From contig JBMNVN010000006.1 in the NCBI GenBank assembly GCA_050946835.1, positions 101,551 through 165,550 of the forward strand: DNA of 64,000 nucleotides. Direction: 5' to 3'. The notes beneath the pieces are model-generated. The model was not told the DNA's origin. It did not search any database and was given only the letters and a program-made list of their open reading frames with translations. Positions within the stretch are counted from its first letter, which is position 1, and each line of letters opens with the position of its first letter. Source of the stretch: UBA1447 sp002329225 (lineage in GTDB: Bacteria > Bacillota > Clostridia > Oscillospirales > Acutalibacteraceae). Positions 50,142 to 59,542 of this stretch are shown here, in pieces. The position numbers and the translations under genes are program-made.

Positions 50142-51167
50142 TCACTCGCTAATAACCCCGTCATCGGTCTTATATAAAGCGAGAATACTCCCGGCATTGC
50201 GGACAATTTCATCCGCAAGGCTTTGTGGGGACAGCACTTTAATATCGGCGGAATACTGTAAAAGCCAGGCCACCAGCCCCTTGCTTATTGCCGCCTGAGT
50301 TTTAATTATAAAGCGGTCATTTTCCACCGCACGCAGAGGCACATCGTTGCCGAATCTGTCAAGAATTTCATCAAGAATATCCGTGCTGCAGCAAAGCTCA
50401 ATATCCGCCTGCTCGCCCGAAAACATATTCAGGTGAACGGCGGCGTAAGCAGCAGGGTTAAAGTCTTCCTTTTTACCCGTGATTTGAGAATAGGGGCGAA
50501 TACGTTCATCATAGATAATTTTCACCTTAGTCATACGGTCAAGCCTTGTATGCATAAGGTTGTCATATTTTTCGTTATTGCTTACCAAATAATATCTGTC
50601 CCCTGTCCAAACCAAACCGTAAGGGCTGACTTTGAAGACCCTTTCGTATGTTCTTGCGGACACCCTTTTAGTAAGCGCACGGCGAATATATTTGAACTCT
50701 ATCTTCAGGCCTCTTTCAATGGCGCTGTTTATGGTGTCTATGGTGTAGTACAGCTCCTCGTTGTCGCACTTCAGGCGGTTGCAAGGAACAAGGCGGCGGT
50801 CAATACGCTCCGCCTGAGAATTGCTTAAAAGCTTGAAGAGTTTTTCTTTAAGAGCCTGAGCCTTTTTGTTGGAAATAAACTGAGCCCCCATCACCGCATC
50901 CAGAAGCAATCTGACTTCCGCCACTTCAAAACTGCGGCTTGCCATAAAGTAGCCCCTTTTGGGGAATTTTGTACACACTATGTCAAAGCCGAACTTTGTC
51001 AGGTTATCAATGTCGGCATAAATGGATTTGCGCTCGGCAAATATCTCACGCTCTTCCAGCAAGGCGCAAATCTCGTTAGCGGAAAGAATATTTTCTTCAT
51101 CGGTAAGGTACCAAAGAATATCCAAAACAGCCAGCATCTTCAGTTTTGCATCGGGTTTGCCCGCCAT
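50142..51167 (-). CDS. WYL-domain transcriptional regulator
   Basis: The 341-residue protein starts with a DeoR-like winged helix (KLKMLAVLDILWYLTDEENI, ENEICALLEEREIFAERKSIY-like segment). A WYL domain follows (IEFKYIRRALTKRVSARTYE, VSPYGLVWTGDRYYLVSNNE, HTRLDRMTKVKIIYDERIRP), then a C-terminal WCX extension. WYL proteins sense ligands, often nucleic acids, and control defence or DNA-damage genes. It lies about 1 kb from the cas operon but in the opposite direction, so a link is only a possibility. ATG 51167 fits AGGGGAG; the upstream in-frame ATG has no RBS. Confidence 0.88.
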   Translation of the reverse strand: MAGKPDAKLKMLAVLDILWYLTDEENILSANEICALLEEREIFAERKSIYADIDNLTKFGFDIVCTKFPKRGYFMASRSFEVAEVRLLLDAVMGAQFISNKKAQALKEKLFKLLSNSQAERIDRRLVPCNRLKCDNEELYYTIDTINSAIERGLKIEFKYIRRALTKRVSARTYERVFKVSPYGLVWTGDRYYLVSNNEKYDNLMHTRLDRMTKVKIIYDERIRPYSQITGKKEDFNPAAYAAVHLNMFSGEQADIELCCSTDILDEILDRFGNDVPLRAVENDRFIIKTQAAISKGLVAWLLQYSADIKVLSPQSLADEIVRNAGSILALYKTDDGVISE

Positions 51168-51301
51168 AAGAGTTACTCCCCTTTCGGTAAAACAAGTGTC
51201 CGATTTAAAGTACCGATTGGATTTTAGCAAATTGTTTTGCATTGTTCAATATGTTCCGGTATATTTGCTCCGATTGATGAGCAAATTCAAAATGTTTTCG
51301 G

Positions 51302-51330
51302 TTGAAAAACACCCGCAGCTTTGTTATAAT
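51302..51330 (+). promoter_or_regulatory. tRNA-Leu promoter
   Basis: TTGAAA at 51302-51307, a 17-nt spacer and TATAAT at 51325-51330 lie 24 nt upstream of the tRNA. Confidence 0.75.
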
Positions 51331-51354
51331 CGCAAAGTGTTCAAACACATACAT

Positions 51355-51441
51355 GCGGGCATGGTGAAATTGGCAGACACGTTGGATTTAGGATCCAATG
51401 ACCGAAAGGTTATGCAGGTTCGAGTCCTGTTGCCCGCACCA
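51355..51441 (+). tRNA. tRNA-Leu(TAG)
   Basis: Acceptor GCGGGCA/TGCCCGC, anticodon TAG in loop TTTAGGA, a long variable arm (class II tRNA), T-arm GGTTCGAGTCC and encoded CCA. It is the last housekeeping feature before the CRISPR region, and leucine tRNA genes are common integration sites. Confidence 0.95.
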
Positions 51442-51483
51442 GAAAAGGGGCTGTAGCAAAATAGAGCCCTGAAAGAAATTCGA

Positions 51484-51526
51484 AGAAGCCTTGTCTACTG
51501 ATTTTTGCGGTTTCACGCTTCAGTAC
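51484..51526. repeat. Dispersed hairpin element, truncated copy C
   Basis: It begins AGAAGCCTTG like copy A and has the inner stems TACTGA (51496-51501) / TCAGTA (51520-51525) and GCG/CGC around GGTTTCA. The expected right outer arm AAGGCTTCT is absent; unrelated sequence starts at about 51527. It may still end the tRNA-Leu transcript. Confidence 0.5.
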
Positions 51527-51735
51527 GAAAAAGTTTTCACTTTTTTGACACGGGTATGATACCATTTCCCCAGAAAGTCAATGCGGACACGGGTGTTCCA
51601 TTCTTCAAAATCTTCATAGCATGCCATCTCCCGGACAATATCCAATAGTGGTTGCCATCCCTGTTCAACGATGTACGTTTTACAACACGCTAATAAATGG
51701 TGGCAATTTGCCATATTTTTATGAACAAGCGCCAC
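51520..51735 (-). CDS. Short hypothetical protein or gene remnant, 71 aa
   Basis: The ORF starts with GTG at 51735 and encodes a Cys/His-containing N-terminus (HKNMANCHHLLACCKTYIVE) and a basic C-terminus (RVRIDFLGKWYHTRVKKVKT). It ends inside hairpin element copy C. There is no clear RBS and no recognised family. Its composition looks protein-like, so it may be the C-terminal remnant of an older gene. Confidence 0.35.
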   Translation of the reverse strand: MALVHKNMANCHHLLACCKTYIVEQGWQPLLDIVREMACYEDFEEWNTRVRIDFLGKWYHTRVKKVKTFSY

Positions 51736-51793
51736 TTTATATCAAATCAATTGCTTCACGAATCACCGAGGGACGCAAAGCACCAAGTTAACA

Positions 51794-52038
51794 TTGTGAA
51801 CAACATAAGAAAATGATATAATTTTTCACGGTACCACGCATGAATAAAGCAGTTTTGTTTGTTGTTTCCACGAGTATTTGAGAAGTTTCTAGGAGATGCT
51901 GGCACCACTTTGTCGAGTTAGCATAGAAAAGAAATTTAAAAATGCAGATAAATACATGCCTTATCATTTAGAATTTTAGCCTGCTCTATTCTTAGTGCTT
52001 TCAGTTCAAGGCCAATTGATTAATTATAAAAGGGAAAT
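51794..52038 (+). promoter_or_regulatory. cas operon promoter and 5' leader
   Basis: TTGTGA at 51794-51799, a 17-nt spacer and a perfect TATAAT at 51817-51822 form the only good promoter before cas3. Transcription would begin near 51830, leaving an untranslated leader of about 210 nt. The leader holds no ORF or clear terminator. The cas3 RBS is AAAAGGGAAAT. Confidence 0.6.
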
Positions 52039-54828
52039 ATGATACTAATTAACTCTGCCTTTTGGGCTAAAAAGCAGGATTACGCAGGAAAGTTTCAATG
52101 GCTTTCACTGGCGCAGCATCTGGAAGATACCCGGCAAATCGCGCGCTTACTGTGGATGCATTGGCTAAGTGAAGGCCAGCGCCGGTATATCATTGCATCT
52201 TTAAGCCAACCTGATGAAGATATTGCAGCCAACACGGTTGGATTATTAGGCGCAATCCATGACATTGGCAAAGCGACACCGGCATTTCAGATAAAGCCCG
52301 GATTCACAAGTTCGCCAGATTTAGACGCTATGTTTATTGATATGCTGGAGAGTGAAGGGTTTTCGGCCCTTCGTTCAGTGTGCCTTGCTAACCCCGAAAA
52401 ATCACCCCACGCTTTGGCCGGACAATATTTGCTGTCAGAATACGGCGTAAGAGAAGATATTGCGTCTATTATTGGCGCACATCACGGCAAACCAGTCGAT
52501 GACAGCAATCATATTCAAAACCAAAGCGCGTACAGCAGTAATTATTACCAGGTAGAGGATGCACATCATCCCACCCATCAAAAGTGGAAAGATGCGCAAC
52601 GCAGTATTTTTGAGTGGGCGCTTCAAATCAGCGAGTTTGACAGTGTAAGCAGTCTGCCTTCCATTCAACAACCGGGACAGATCCTACTATCCGGTCTTCT
52701 GATTATGGCGGACTGGATTGCCAGCAACGAAACATATTTCCCCCTCGTTTCCTTAGAAACAACAGAAATTGGCAATCAGCAAGTTCGCGTGGAGAACGGA
52801 TTTAGCAAATGGTTAGATGATGCTTCTTATCCGTGGGAGGCGCAATTCAATACGCCTTATGCACTTTATGAAAAACGTTTCAATTTTGCGCCGCGCAACG
52901 TGCAAAGCGTTTTTGCGGAAGTTATCGAAAACACGAAAAACCCCGGGATTTTCATTCTCGAAGCGCCAATGGGCCTTGGCAAAACGGAAGCAGCCTTGGT
53001 TGGCGTAGAGCAATTGGCGCAAAAAACAGGAAGAAGCGGACTGTTTTTTGGCCTTCCTACTCAGGCGACATCCAATGGCATGTTCCCAAGGATTAATGCC
53101 TGGCTTAGCAAGGTCAGCAAAGATGATGAATACGGTGATAATCAATTCGGCTTGCGCCTGCTGCATGGAAAGGCTGCGCTTAATCCGGACTTTGACAATC
53201 TGATTAAGAAAAGCGCTTCACAAAACGTTAACATTGATGGGGAAACAAACGGAAGCGTTACTGTTAACGCATGGTTTTCCGGCCGGAAAACCGCATCGCT
53301 TGACGATTTTGTGGTTGGTACGGTCGATCAATTCTTAATGGTAGCGCTTAAACAGAAACACCTTGCTTTAAGGCACTTGGGTTTCAGTAAAAAGATAGTT
53401 GTTGTTGATGAAGTACACGCCTACGATACATATATGTCGCAATATCTTTATCAAGCCCTGCGGTGGATGGGGGCTTATGGCGTGCCGGTTATCGTCCTGT
53501 CCGCAACACTACCTGCGGAACATCGCAGAAACTTGATAGAGCAGTACCTGCGCGGGGCGGGATACAAACCAAAAGATTACATCCAGCCGCCAGACAGACC
53601 GGAAACGGATGCTTATCCTCTGATTACCTACTCTGACGGCGGTGTAATGAAACAAGAGTACGCCTTTGAGCCTATTAAAAGCAAGGCAATCCAAGTTGTA
53701 CGCTATGAAAGCGAAGATATTCTCCCGCTCGTATCAGACCTGCTCAAAGAGGGTGGTGTTATTGGCCTCATTGTCAATACGGTCAAACGCGCACAACAAT
53801 TTGCTGCAACATGCTTTGAGCAATTCGGCGTTGAAAACGTTTCGCTTCTCCACTCCTCTTTTATCGCAACCGACCGAATTAACAAGGAAGCAGAATTAAT
53901 TAAAACGATTGGCAAAGACGGAGAACGTCCTCTTCAAAAGATCATCATCGGCACTCAGGTTATCGAGCAATCCCTTGATATTGATTTTGATGTGCTGATT
54001 TCTGATCTTGCCCCGATTGATTTGCTGATTCAGCGTACTGGAAGATTACACAGGCACGACAGAGCGCGCCCGCAAAAGCATGAAACGCCCGTGCTCTACG
54101 TGTTAGGCACTCATCCCTTCTGGGAATTCGAATCCGGAAGCGAGGTGGTGTACGGCGGATATTTGCTTGCGCGAACGCAGGCTGTATTACCTGAGGTGCT
54201 CTCTATCCCTCAAGACATTTCTGCTTTGGTTCAAAAGGTATATGGTCCGAGAGAGCCCGACTTTTCTCGAGACCTGCAAGACCGCTACGCCGAACTGAAA
54301 AGAAAACACAAAGCATTGCTTGCCAACCAGGAACTAAAGGCAAAAACCTACCGTATCGACCATCCTTTATTTAAATCAACCCCCGGAAGAAAGGCTTCCC
54401 TGACGGGCTGGCTTAAAAACAGCAACCCCAACGAAAGTGAAGAAAAAGCCTACGCACAGGTGCGCGACACCCGGGAAACCCTTGAGGTAATTGCCTTGCA
54501 AAAAGTGGGCGACGGCTATGGATTCATGGGCAGTAACGAGGATATTTCAAAACGGATAGATGATGCCGCTGTTGCTAAAAAAATCGCCCAGCAAACGTTA
54601 AGGCTTCCCGATGTTTTAAGTGCGCCTTACCGCATTGAGCATACAATTGAAGAGCTGGAAACATTCAACCTTCAGCACCTCAAGAACTGGCAATCGCAAC
54701 CATGGCTGAAAGGGACGCTTGCTATTCTTTTTGATGAAGAGTATCATTTTTTACTGAATGGCTATATACTAGTATATGATAAAAACTTTGGGCTAACATA
54801 TAAGGAGCAGAAAAATGGGACGATTTAA
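52039..54828 (+). CDS. cas3: CRISPR-associated helicase-nuclease Cas3 (type I-E)
   Basis: The 929-residue effector nuclease is recruited by Cascade to degrade target DNA. The N-terminal HD domain has H27 (LAQHLED), the H74-D75 pair (GAIHDIGKATPAF), HALAGQYLL and GAHHGKP. The SF2 helicase follows, with Walker A APMGLGKTEAAL (K315), DEVH at 457-460, VIVLSATLP, and motif VI in PIDLLIQRTGRLHRHDRA. A C-terminal accessory domain completes it. HD and helicase are fused, as usual for I-E. It overlaps cas8e by 14 nt and begins the operon. Confidence 0.97.
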   Translation: MILINSAFWAKKQDYAGKFQWLSLAQHLEDTRQIARLLWMHWLSEGQRRYIIASLSQPDEDIAANTVGLLGAIHDIGKATPAFQIKPGFTSSPDLDAMFIDMLESEGFSALRSVCLANPEKSPHALAGQYLLSEYGVREDIASIIGAHHGKPVDDSNHIQNQSAYSSNYYQVEDAHHPTHQKWKDAQRSIFEWALQISEFDSVSSLPSIQQPGQILLSGLLIMADWIASNETYFPLVSLETTEIGNQQVRVENGFSKWLDDASYPWEAQFNTPYALYEKRFNFAPRNVQSVFAEVIENTKNPGIFILEAPMGLGKTEAALVGVEQLAQKTGRSGLFFGLPTQATSNGMFPRINAWLSKVSKDDEYGDNQFGLRLLHGKAALNPDFDNLIKKSASQNVNIDGETNGSVTVNAWFSGRKTASLDDFVVGTVDQFLMVALKQKHLALRHLGFSKKIVVVDEVHAYDTYMSQYLYQALRWMGAYGVPVIVLSATLPAEHRRNLIEQYLRGAGYKPKDYIQPPDRPETDAYPLITYSDGGVMKQEYAFEPIKSKAIQVVRYESEDILPLVSDLLKEGGVIGLIVNTVKRAQQFAATCFEQFGVENVSLLHSSFIATDRINKEAELIKTIGKDGERPLQKIIIGTQVIEQSLDIDFDVLISDLAPIDLLIQRTGRLHRHDRARPQKHETPVLYVLGTHPFWEFESGSEVVYGGYLLARTQAVLPEVLSIPQDISALVQKVYGPREPDFSRDLQDRYAELKRKHKALLANQELKAKTYRIDHPLFKSTPGRKASLTGWLKNSNPNESEEKAYAQVRDTRETLEVIALQKVGDGYGFMGSNEDISKRIDDAAVAKKIAQQTLRLPDVLSAPYRIEHTIEELETFNLQHLKNWQSQPWLKGTLAILFDEEYHFLLNGYILVYDKNFGLTYKEQKNGTI

Positions 54829-56485
54829 TCTCATTGATGAACCGTGGATATCGGTTATTACGGATAATACAGGACAAACCCAAGAGGTGTCCTTAACATC
54901 ATTATTCGAAAACGCACATCTCTATAAGCGGATCGCCGGGGACACTGCAACGCAGGATTTTGCCGTCCTGCGCGTTTTGCTTTCCGTTTTACACACAGTG
55001 TTCTCCCGCTTTGATGCCAAAGGTGAACCCTACGGTTATTTTGATTTGGATGAACGTTTCAAACCCTCGTCTTTCATTGATGATCAGGATGATTTAGAAG
55101 ATTACACCGGCGCCTTATACAGGACATGGGAAGATCTGTGGCACGCGGGACAATTTCCGAAAATCGTTATTGAGTATTTACAAAAGTGGCACGACCGCTT
55201 CTATCTGCTGGATGAAAACTATCCTTTCTTTCAAGTGACAGCAGCAGATATAGCGCCTGAATACATCAGCAAAAACACACCAAGCGCTGTATCGGGGAAA
55301 AACATCAACCGCCTTGTCTCGGAAAGTGAAAACAAAATCGCCCTGTTTTCCCCTAAAACAGCAGACAACAAAGGAATACTATCTCCTTCAGAATGTGCCA
55401 GATGGCTTCTTACTTTTCAGGGATATACCGGTTTGTCTGATAAAGTAATCTTTGGAAAAGATAAATACAAGGCGTCAAAAGGCTGGTTGTTTGATATCGG
55501 GGGTATTGCTCTTGAGGGTAACAACCTGTTCGAAACATTGATGCTCGACCTTGTTCTGGCACATCCAGAGATAGCGTATCAAACACAGCAAAAACCCTGT
55601 TGGGAGTATAGCGGCTCTGAGATGATTCAATATTACTTTTCCGAGCGTGATTATGATAACCTGGCGGCGCTCTATACTGACTGGAGCCGTGCCATTCACA
55701 TTGATCCTTATGTTGATTTTACGAAATCCTTCGAGTGCCATATTGTGAAGCTGCCGGATATTAAACATGACAACAATTTCCTGGAACCTATGACCATATG
55801 GCAGTTTAACAAAAGCGGCCCCAATAAGGATGCATATACGCCCAGAAAACACCAGGTTAACCAGGCTGTTTGGCGCTCTTTCGGTCTGCTTTCTTTGCCA
55901 AACTCATATGAAAACAATCAACGTCAGCCCGGTATAATTGCATGGATGAAAAATGTCTCCGAAATAATCGGCGACTACAACCTGACCTTGCACGCCATCA
56001 GCATGAAAGACGATGGAAACGCAACCTCGTGGGTCCCTGTTGATGAGGCGGTAGATCAACTGAGCATTAACGATTTAATCCTTACCGACATCAAGGAGAG
56101 TGGCTGGGTCCCCCGCATCAGCGATACGATTAAAGAAACGAAAAACGTGGTAGAGTTCATCTTTAAAAGATTTCTTCTTGACATTAAAGAGATACGCAAT
56201 ATTGAATCCAATTTATTTGTCAACGAAGAGGTGGAAAGACTGTACTTCCAAATCGACCGCCCTTTTAATCAATGGCTGTCGGAATTGAGACCGGGAGACT
56301 CCAAGGACGAACGCATTTTTGAATGGCGGGCAAAACTCAAAAAAATCGTTCTTCAACAGGCGGAACAGCTGGTCGAAAACGCCGGACCAAGAGATTATAC
56401 CGGCATCGTTGTTAATGATAAAATTAAAAACATCGCTACCATTTATAATAGTTTTTTTTATTCTTTAAATCAACAATTACAGTAA
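54815..56485 (+). CDS. cas8e: Cascade large subunit Cas8e (Cse1/CasA)
   Basis: The 556-residue protein recognises the PAM and recruits Cas3. It begins with the typical FNLIDEPWISVITDNTGQTQ. The body includes LLTFQGYTGLSDKVIFGKDK and CEFHIVKLPDIKHDNN-like strands, and a C-terminal helical bundle (LVENAGPRDYTGIVVNDKIK). The length is close to other Cse1 proteins. It is encoded between cas3 and cse2 with a 12-nt gap to the latter. Confidence 0.95.
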   Translation: MGRFNLIDEPWISVITDNTGQTQEVSLTSLFENAHLYKRIAGDTATQDFAVLRVLLSVLHTVFSRFDAKGEPYGYFDLDERFKPSSFIDDQDDLEDYTGALYRTWEDLWHAGQFPKIVIEYLQKWHDRFYLLDENYPFFQVTAADIAPEYISKNTPSAVSGKNINRLVSESENKIALFSPKTADNKGILSPSECARWLLTFQGYTGLSDKVIFGKDKYKASKGWLFDIGGIALEGNNLFETLMLDLVLAHPEIAYQTQQKPCWEYSGSEMIQYYFSERDYDNLAALYTDWSRAIHIDPYVDFTKSFECHIVKLPDIKHDNNFLEPMTIWQFNKSGPNKDAYTPRKHQVNQAVWRSFGLLSLPNSYENNQRQPGIIAWMKNVSEIIGDYNLTLHAISMKDDGNATSWVPVDEAVDQLSINDLILTDIKESGWVPRISDTIKETKNVVEFIFKRFLLDIKEIRNIESNLFVNEEVERLYFQIDRPFNQWLSELRPGDSKDERIFEWRAKLKKIVLQQAEQLVENAGPRDYTGIVVNDKIKNIATIYNSFFYSLNQQLQ

Positions 56486-56497
56486 AGGAGGAAACAC

Positions 56498-57127
56498 ATG
56501 GATAAGACACTGCCCAAACGTGCTACTGTTTATTCGGTTGCCGCTCAAATCGTTTACAAGCTCGACCAAACCCTGGAAACGTCATCCGGTAAAGCGGTGC
56601 TGGCGAATCTTCGAAACTCCATCGGAAAGCCTTTAAGCGAGTCCATATCAATCTGGCCGCTTATGTTCGAAAATTTGCCCGAAGAGTTTTTAAGTCAGGG
56701 CACATCTCTTTCCAAGAAGGAGATCGCTATCTTAACTGCGCTTCAGCTCTATGCCCTATACCGCCAGGGAAAGAAAGCCGCTGTTTCCCAAGGGATGAAA
56801 GAGCAAGAAACGAAAGAGACAAGACGCAACAATATAGGCTATTCCCTGAAAGCCTTACGCGCAGGCGATCATACGACTGCTATGGATAGAAGGTTTAATG
56901 CGCTTATTACTGCTGCGACCTATGAAGAACTGATCCATCATCTGCGGCAGATGACCAATCTTCTGAAAGCCAAATCATCAGGTGAGGCGGAGATCGACTT
57001 TGGAAAATTGGCGCAAGACCTTTATGGATTTCTGATAGGGAAAGATGAAAGCATCCGCCTGAACTGGGCAAGAGCATACTACCAACGTTCATATTCGAAA
57101 GGAGAAATAGAAAATGACCAGCAATAA
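56498..57127 (+). CDS. cse2: Cascade small subunit Cse2 (CasB/Cas11e)
   Basis: The 209-residue helical protein forms the belly of Cascade and stabilises the R-loop. Recognisable stretches are GKAVLANLRNSIGKPLSES, LTALQLYALYRQGKKAA and YSLKALRAGDHTTAMDRRFN. RBS AAAGGAGG is upstream. It overlaps cas7e by 14 nt. Confidence 0.94.
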   Translation: MDKTLPKRATVYSVAAQIVYKLDQTLETSSGKAVLANLRNSIGKPLSESISIWPLMFENLPEEFLSQGTSLSKKEIAILTALQLYALYRQGKKAAVSQGMKEQETKETRRNNIGYSLKALRAGDHTTAMDRRFNALITAATYEELIHHLRQMTNLLKAKSSGEAEIDFGKLAQDLYGFLIGKDESIRLNWARAYYQRSYSKGEIENDQQ

Positions 57128-58196
57128 CCGTTTATTCTTAGACATTCATGTTATCCAGACGGTACCGCCCTCCAACATAAACCGGGACGATACCGGCAGC
57201 CCCAAAACCGCCCAATATGGCGGCACAAGACGTGCCCGCGTCAGCTCCCAAGCATGGAAAAAGGCCATACGCGACTATTTTAATGAAAATGGCGCACAAG
57301 ACAATGTGGGGGTACGGACGTTGGAAGTGCCGCAATACATCGCAAACGAAATCACCAAACTTGACCCTGAACGTTCACAGGAAGACGCTTTGCAAATGGC
57401 GGAAAAAGTGATTAACGATGCAAACATTAAAACGCAAGACGGCAAAACCAAGGCGTTATTCTTCATCGGAAGCGAACAGGCAAAGGCCTTGGCGCGGGAA
57501 GCGTTGCAGGGGACCGAAGATAAAAAAACCTTACAGGCGATTCTCAACAATAATCCTGCCGTGGACATTGCGTTGTTTGGAAGAATGGTAGCTGACGACC
57601 CCTCGTTGAACGAGGATGCTTCCGCCCAGGTGGCACACGCCATCTCTACCCATGCGGTACAGACGGAGTTTGACTTTTTCACGGCAATCGACGATTTGCG
57701 GCCCGAAGACAACGCCGGCGCAGGCATGCTGGGAACCATTGAGTTTAACTCGTCCACCATGTACCGCTACGCCAATGTAGCTGTTCATGAACTTTATCGG
57801 CAGCTTGGAGATAAGGAGCAGACGCTCAATGCGCTGAAACTTTTTATCGAAGCCTTTGCCAACTCGTTGCCCACAGGCAAATCCAACACTTTCGCAAACC
57901 AGACGCTGCCCCAGGCAATTCTTGTTACTTTGCGCAGCGACAGACCCGTCAACCTCGTAAGTGCTTTTGAAGAACCGGTTAAATCTTCTGACGGATATGT
58001 ACAAAAGTCCATCGAAAAACTCTTTCAAGAATTGAAATCTGTTGAAAAGTTTGTACGGAAACCGGATCTTACGCTCTATGTAACGGGGCACGACGTGCCT
58101 GATGTGGACGCAGAGAATGCGGAAGATGGTTTAACCGCCTTGCTCGACAGTTTTTATCATGCAATGGATGGTTTGTTATCCGAAAAGGCGGAATAA
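57114..58196 (+). CDS. cas7e: Cascade backbone Cas7e (Cse4/CasC)
   Basis: The 360-residue RAMP protein polymerises along the crRNA. The N-terminal block FLDIHVIQTVPPSNINRDDT and TRRARVSSQAWKKAIRDYF is diagnostic. GMLGTIEFNSSTMYRYANVA and NSLPTGKSNTFANQTLPQA follow. The length and order fit type I-E. It overlaps the cse2 end. Confidence 0.97.
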   Translation: MTSNNRLFLDIHVIQTVPPSNINRDDTGSPKTAQYGGTRRARVSSQAWKKAIRDYFNENGAQDNVGVRTLEVPQYIANEITKLDPERSQEDALQMAEKVINDANIKTQDGKTKALFFIGSEQAKALAREALQGTEDKKTLQAILNNNPAVDIALFGRMVADDPSLNEDASAQVAHAISTHAVQTEFDFFTAIDDLRPEDNAGAGMLGTIEFNSSTMYRYANVAVHELYRQLGDKEQTLNALKLFIEAFANSLPTGKSNTFANQTLPQAILVTLRSDRPVNLVSAFEEPVKSSDGYVQKSIEKLFQELKSVEKFVRKPDLTLYVTGHDVPDVDAENAEDGLTALLDSFYHAMDGLLSEKAE

Positions 58197-58197
58197 A

Positions 58198-58902
58198 ATG
58201 AAAACAATTCTGTTAAAGTTTGCGGGGCCGCTCCAGTCGTGGGGCACATGTTCCCACTTTGAAACACGCCATACAGACTTGTATCCATCCAAAAGTGCGG
58301 TCATCGGTATGGTGGCGGCAAGCATGGGTTACCGCAGGGATGATGAGAGAATACAATCCCTCAATTGTCTTGATTTTGCGGTGCGCATTGATCAAAGCGG
58401 GCACCTTTTAAGGGATTATCATACCGCTAAAAAGTACAAAAGCAACGGTGATTTTGACAGAACATATGTAACGAACCGCTACTACATTGAAGACGCTATA
58501 TTTGTTGTGGCGATAGGCCATGAAAACGATTTGCTGGTAGAAGATGTTGCCAAGAGTCTTCAAAGCCCCTATTTCCAGCCTTTCATGGGAAGGCGTTCTT
58601 TACCGCTTGTGGCGGATTATTTTCTGGGAATCCACGATACAGATGTCCTGACTGCCCTTAGAAACTGCCCCTGGCAGGCGCACCCGGCTTATCAAGAAAG
58701 GCATTCTAATTGCTTAAGCATCTATGCCGATGCCCGTCCGGAGCAAATCGGCGTTCCCTCCGGCAGCAGAAAAGATTGTGTGGTTTCGTTCTCTCAAGAG
58801 AACCGCCGCTTCGGGTTCCGCCCGGAAGTGAAAATTACAGTGACAGTTCGGGGGGCTGCGCGCTCAACCGAGCACGACGCATTTAGAGCATTGGGAGGCT
58901 GA
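58198..58902 (+). CDS. cas5e: Cascade subunit Cas5e (CasD)
   Basis: The 234-residue RAMP protein binds the crRNA 5' handle. The N-terminal LLKFAGPLQSWGTCSHFETR and PSKSAVIGMVAASMGYRRDD are characteristic, as is the TYVTNRYYIEDAIFVVAIGH segment. ATG 58198 directly follows the cas7e stop, with AAGGCGG as RBS; the frame is open further upstream but starts there would lie inside cas7e. Confidence 0.95.
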   Translation: MKTILLKFAGPLQSWGTCSHFETRHTDLYPSKSAVIGMVAASMGYRRDDERIQSLNCLDFAVRIDQSGHLLRDYHTAKKYKSNGDFDRTYVTNRYYIEDAIFVVAIGHENDLLVEDVAKSLQSPYFQPFMGRRSLPLVADYFLGIHDTDVLTALRNCPWQAHPAYQERHSNCLSIYADARPEQIGVPSGSRKDCVVSFSQENRRFGFRPEVKITVTVRGAARSTEHDAFRALGG

Positions 58903-58903
58903 A

Positions 58904-59542
58904 ATGTATTTGTCTCAAGTGGAAATTGACATTCAAAATCGTCAGAAAATACGTGAACTAAGCCATTTGGGTGCTTTTCATCATTGGGTGGAGCAAAGTT
59001 TTCCGGCTGAAATTGACAATGCGCTTAGAACACGTAAATTATGGCGGATTGATAAGTTAAAAGACCGGCATTACCTTCTGGTTGTAAGTTCAACCAAGCC
59101 TGATTTAATGCATTTGGAACGGTACGGTGTATCCGGCAGTGCAAAGACCAAGCCTTATGCCCCTTTTCTGGAAGCATTAAAAGAAGGGGCGCGTGCCCGT
59201 TTCAGAGTAACGCTTAATCCCGTCATTTCGGTGAAGAGTGATGGCGGTACCCGTGGGCAGGTAAAACCACATGTAACGATTGAGCACCAAATGCGCTTCT
59301 TGTTAGAGCGTGCTGAGAAAAATGGTTTTTCATTAAATGAAAATGATTTTTCAATCACTGAGCGCAGCTTTGAGCCGCTGAAAAAAGCAGACGAAAAAAC
59401 TATTCAGCTAAGCAAGGTCACCTATGAAGGGGTTCTGACGATTACTGATAAAAATCAATTTATCAAAACGCTGACCCGGGGGTTTGGGAAAAAGAAAGCC
59501 TACGGCTTTGGAATGATGACTGTTATTCCGGAAAAGACATGA
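58904..59542 (+). CDS. cas6e: CRISPR RNA endonuclease Cas6e (CasE)
   Basis: The 212-residue RAMP protein cuts pre-crRNA at the 3' base of each repeat hairpin. The likely catalytic histidine is H26 in LSHLGAFHHWVEQSF, aligned by position with the active histidine of characterised I-E enzymes. The C-terminal glycine-rich loop is TRGFGKKKAYGFGMMTVI. Its stop overlaps the cas1 start. Confidence 0.95.
   Translation: MYLSQVEIDIQNRQKIRELSHLGAFHHWVEQSFPAEIDNALRTRKLWRIDKLKDRHYLLVVSSTKPDLMHLERYGVSGSAKTKPYAPFLEALKEGARARFRVTLNPVISVKSDGGTRGQVKPHVTIEHQMRFLLERAEKNGFSLNENDFSITERSFEPLKKADEKTIQLSKVTYEGVLTITDKNQFIKTLTRGFGKKKAYGFGMMTVIPEKT

Larger units (their letters stand above)
51442..51793. other. Junction region between tRNA-Leu and the cas locus
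   Basis: No firm gene is present. It contains hairpin element copy C, then a short minus-strand ORF and featureless sequence up to the cas promoter. Confidence 0.4.

Noticed and set aside
51355..51441. Prophage or integrative element inserted at tRNA-Leu
   Set aside because: No integrase, excisionase, phage structural gene or repeated tRNA 3' end was found in the window; only the CRISPR-Cas locus follows.
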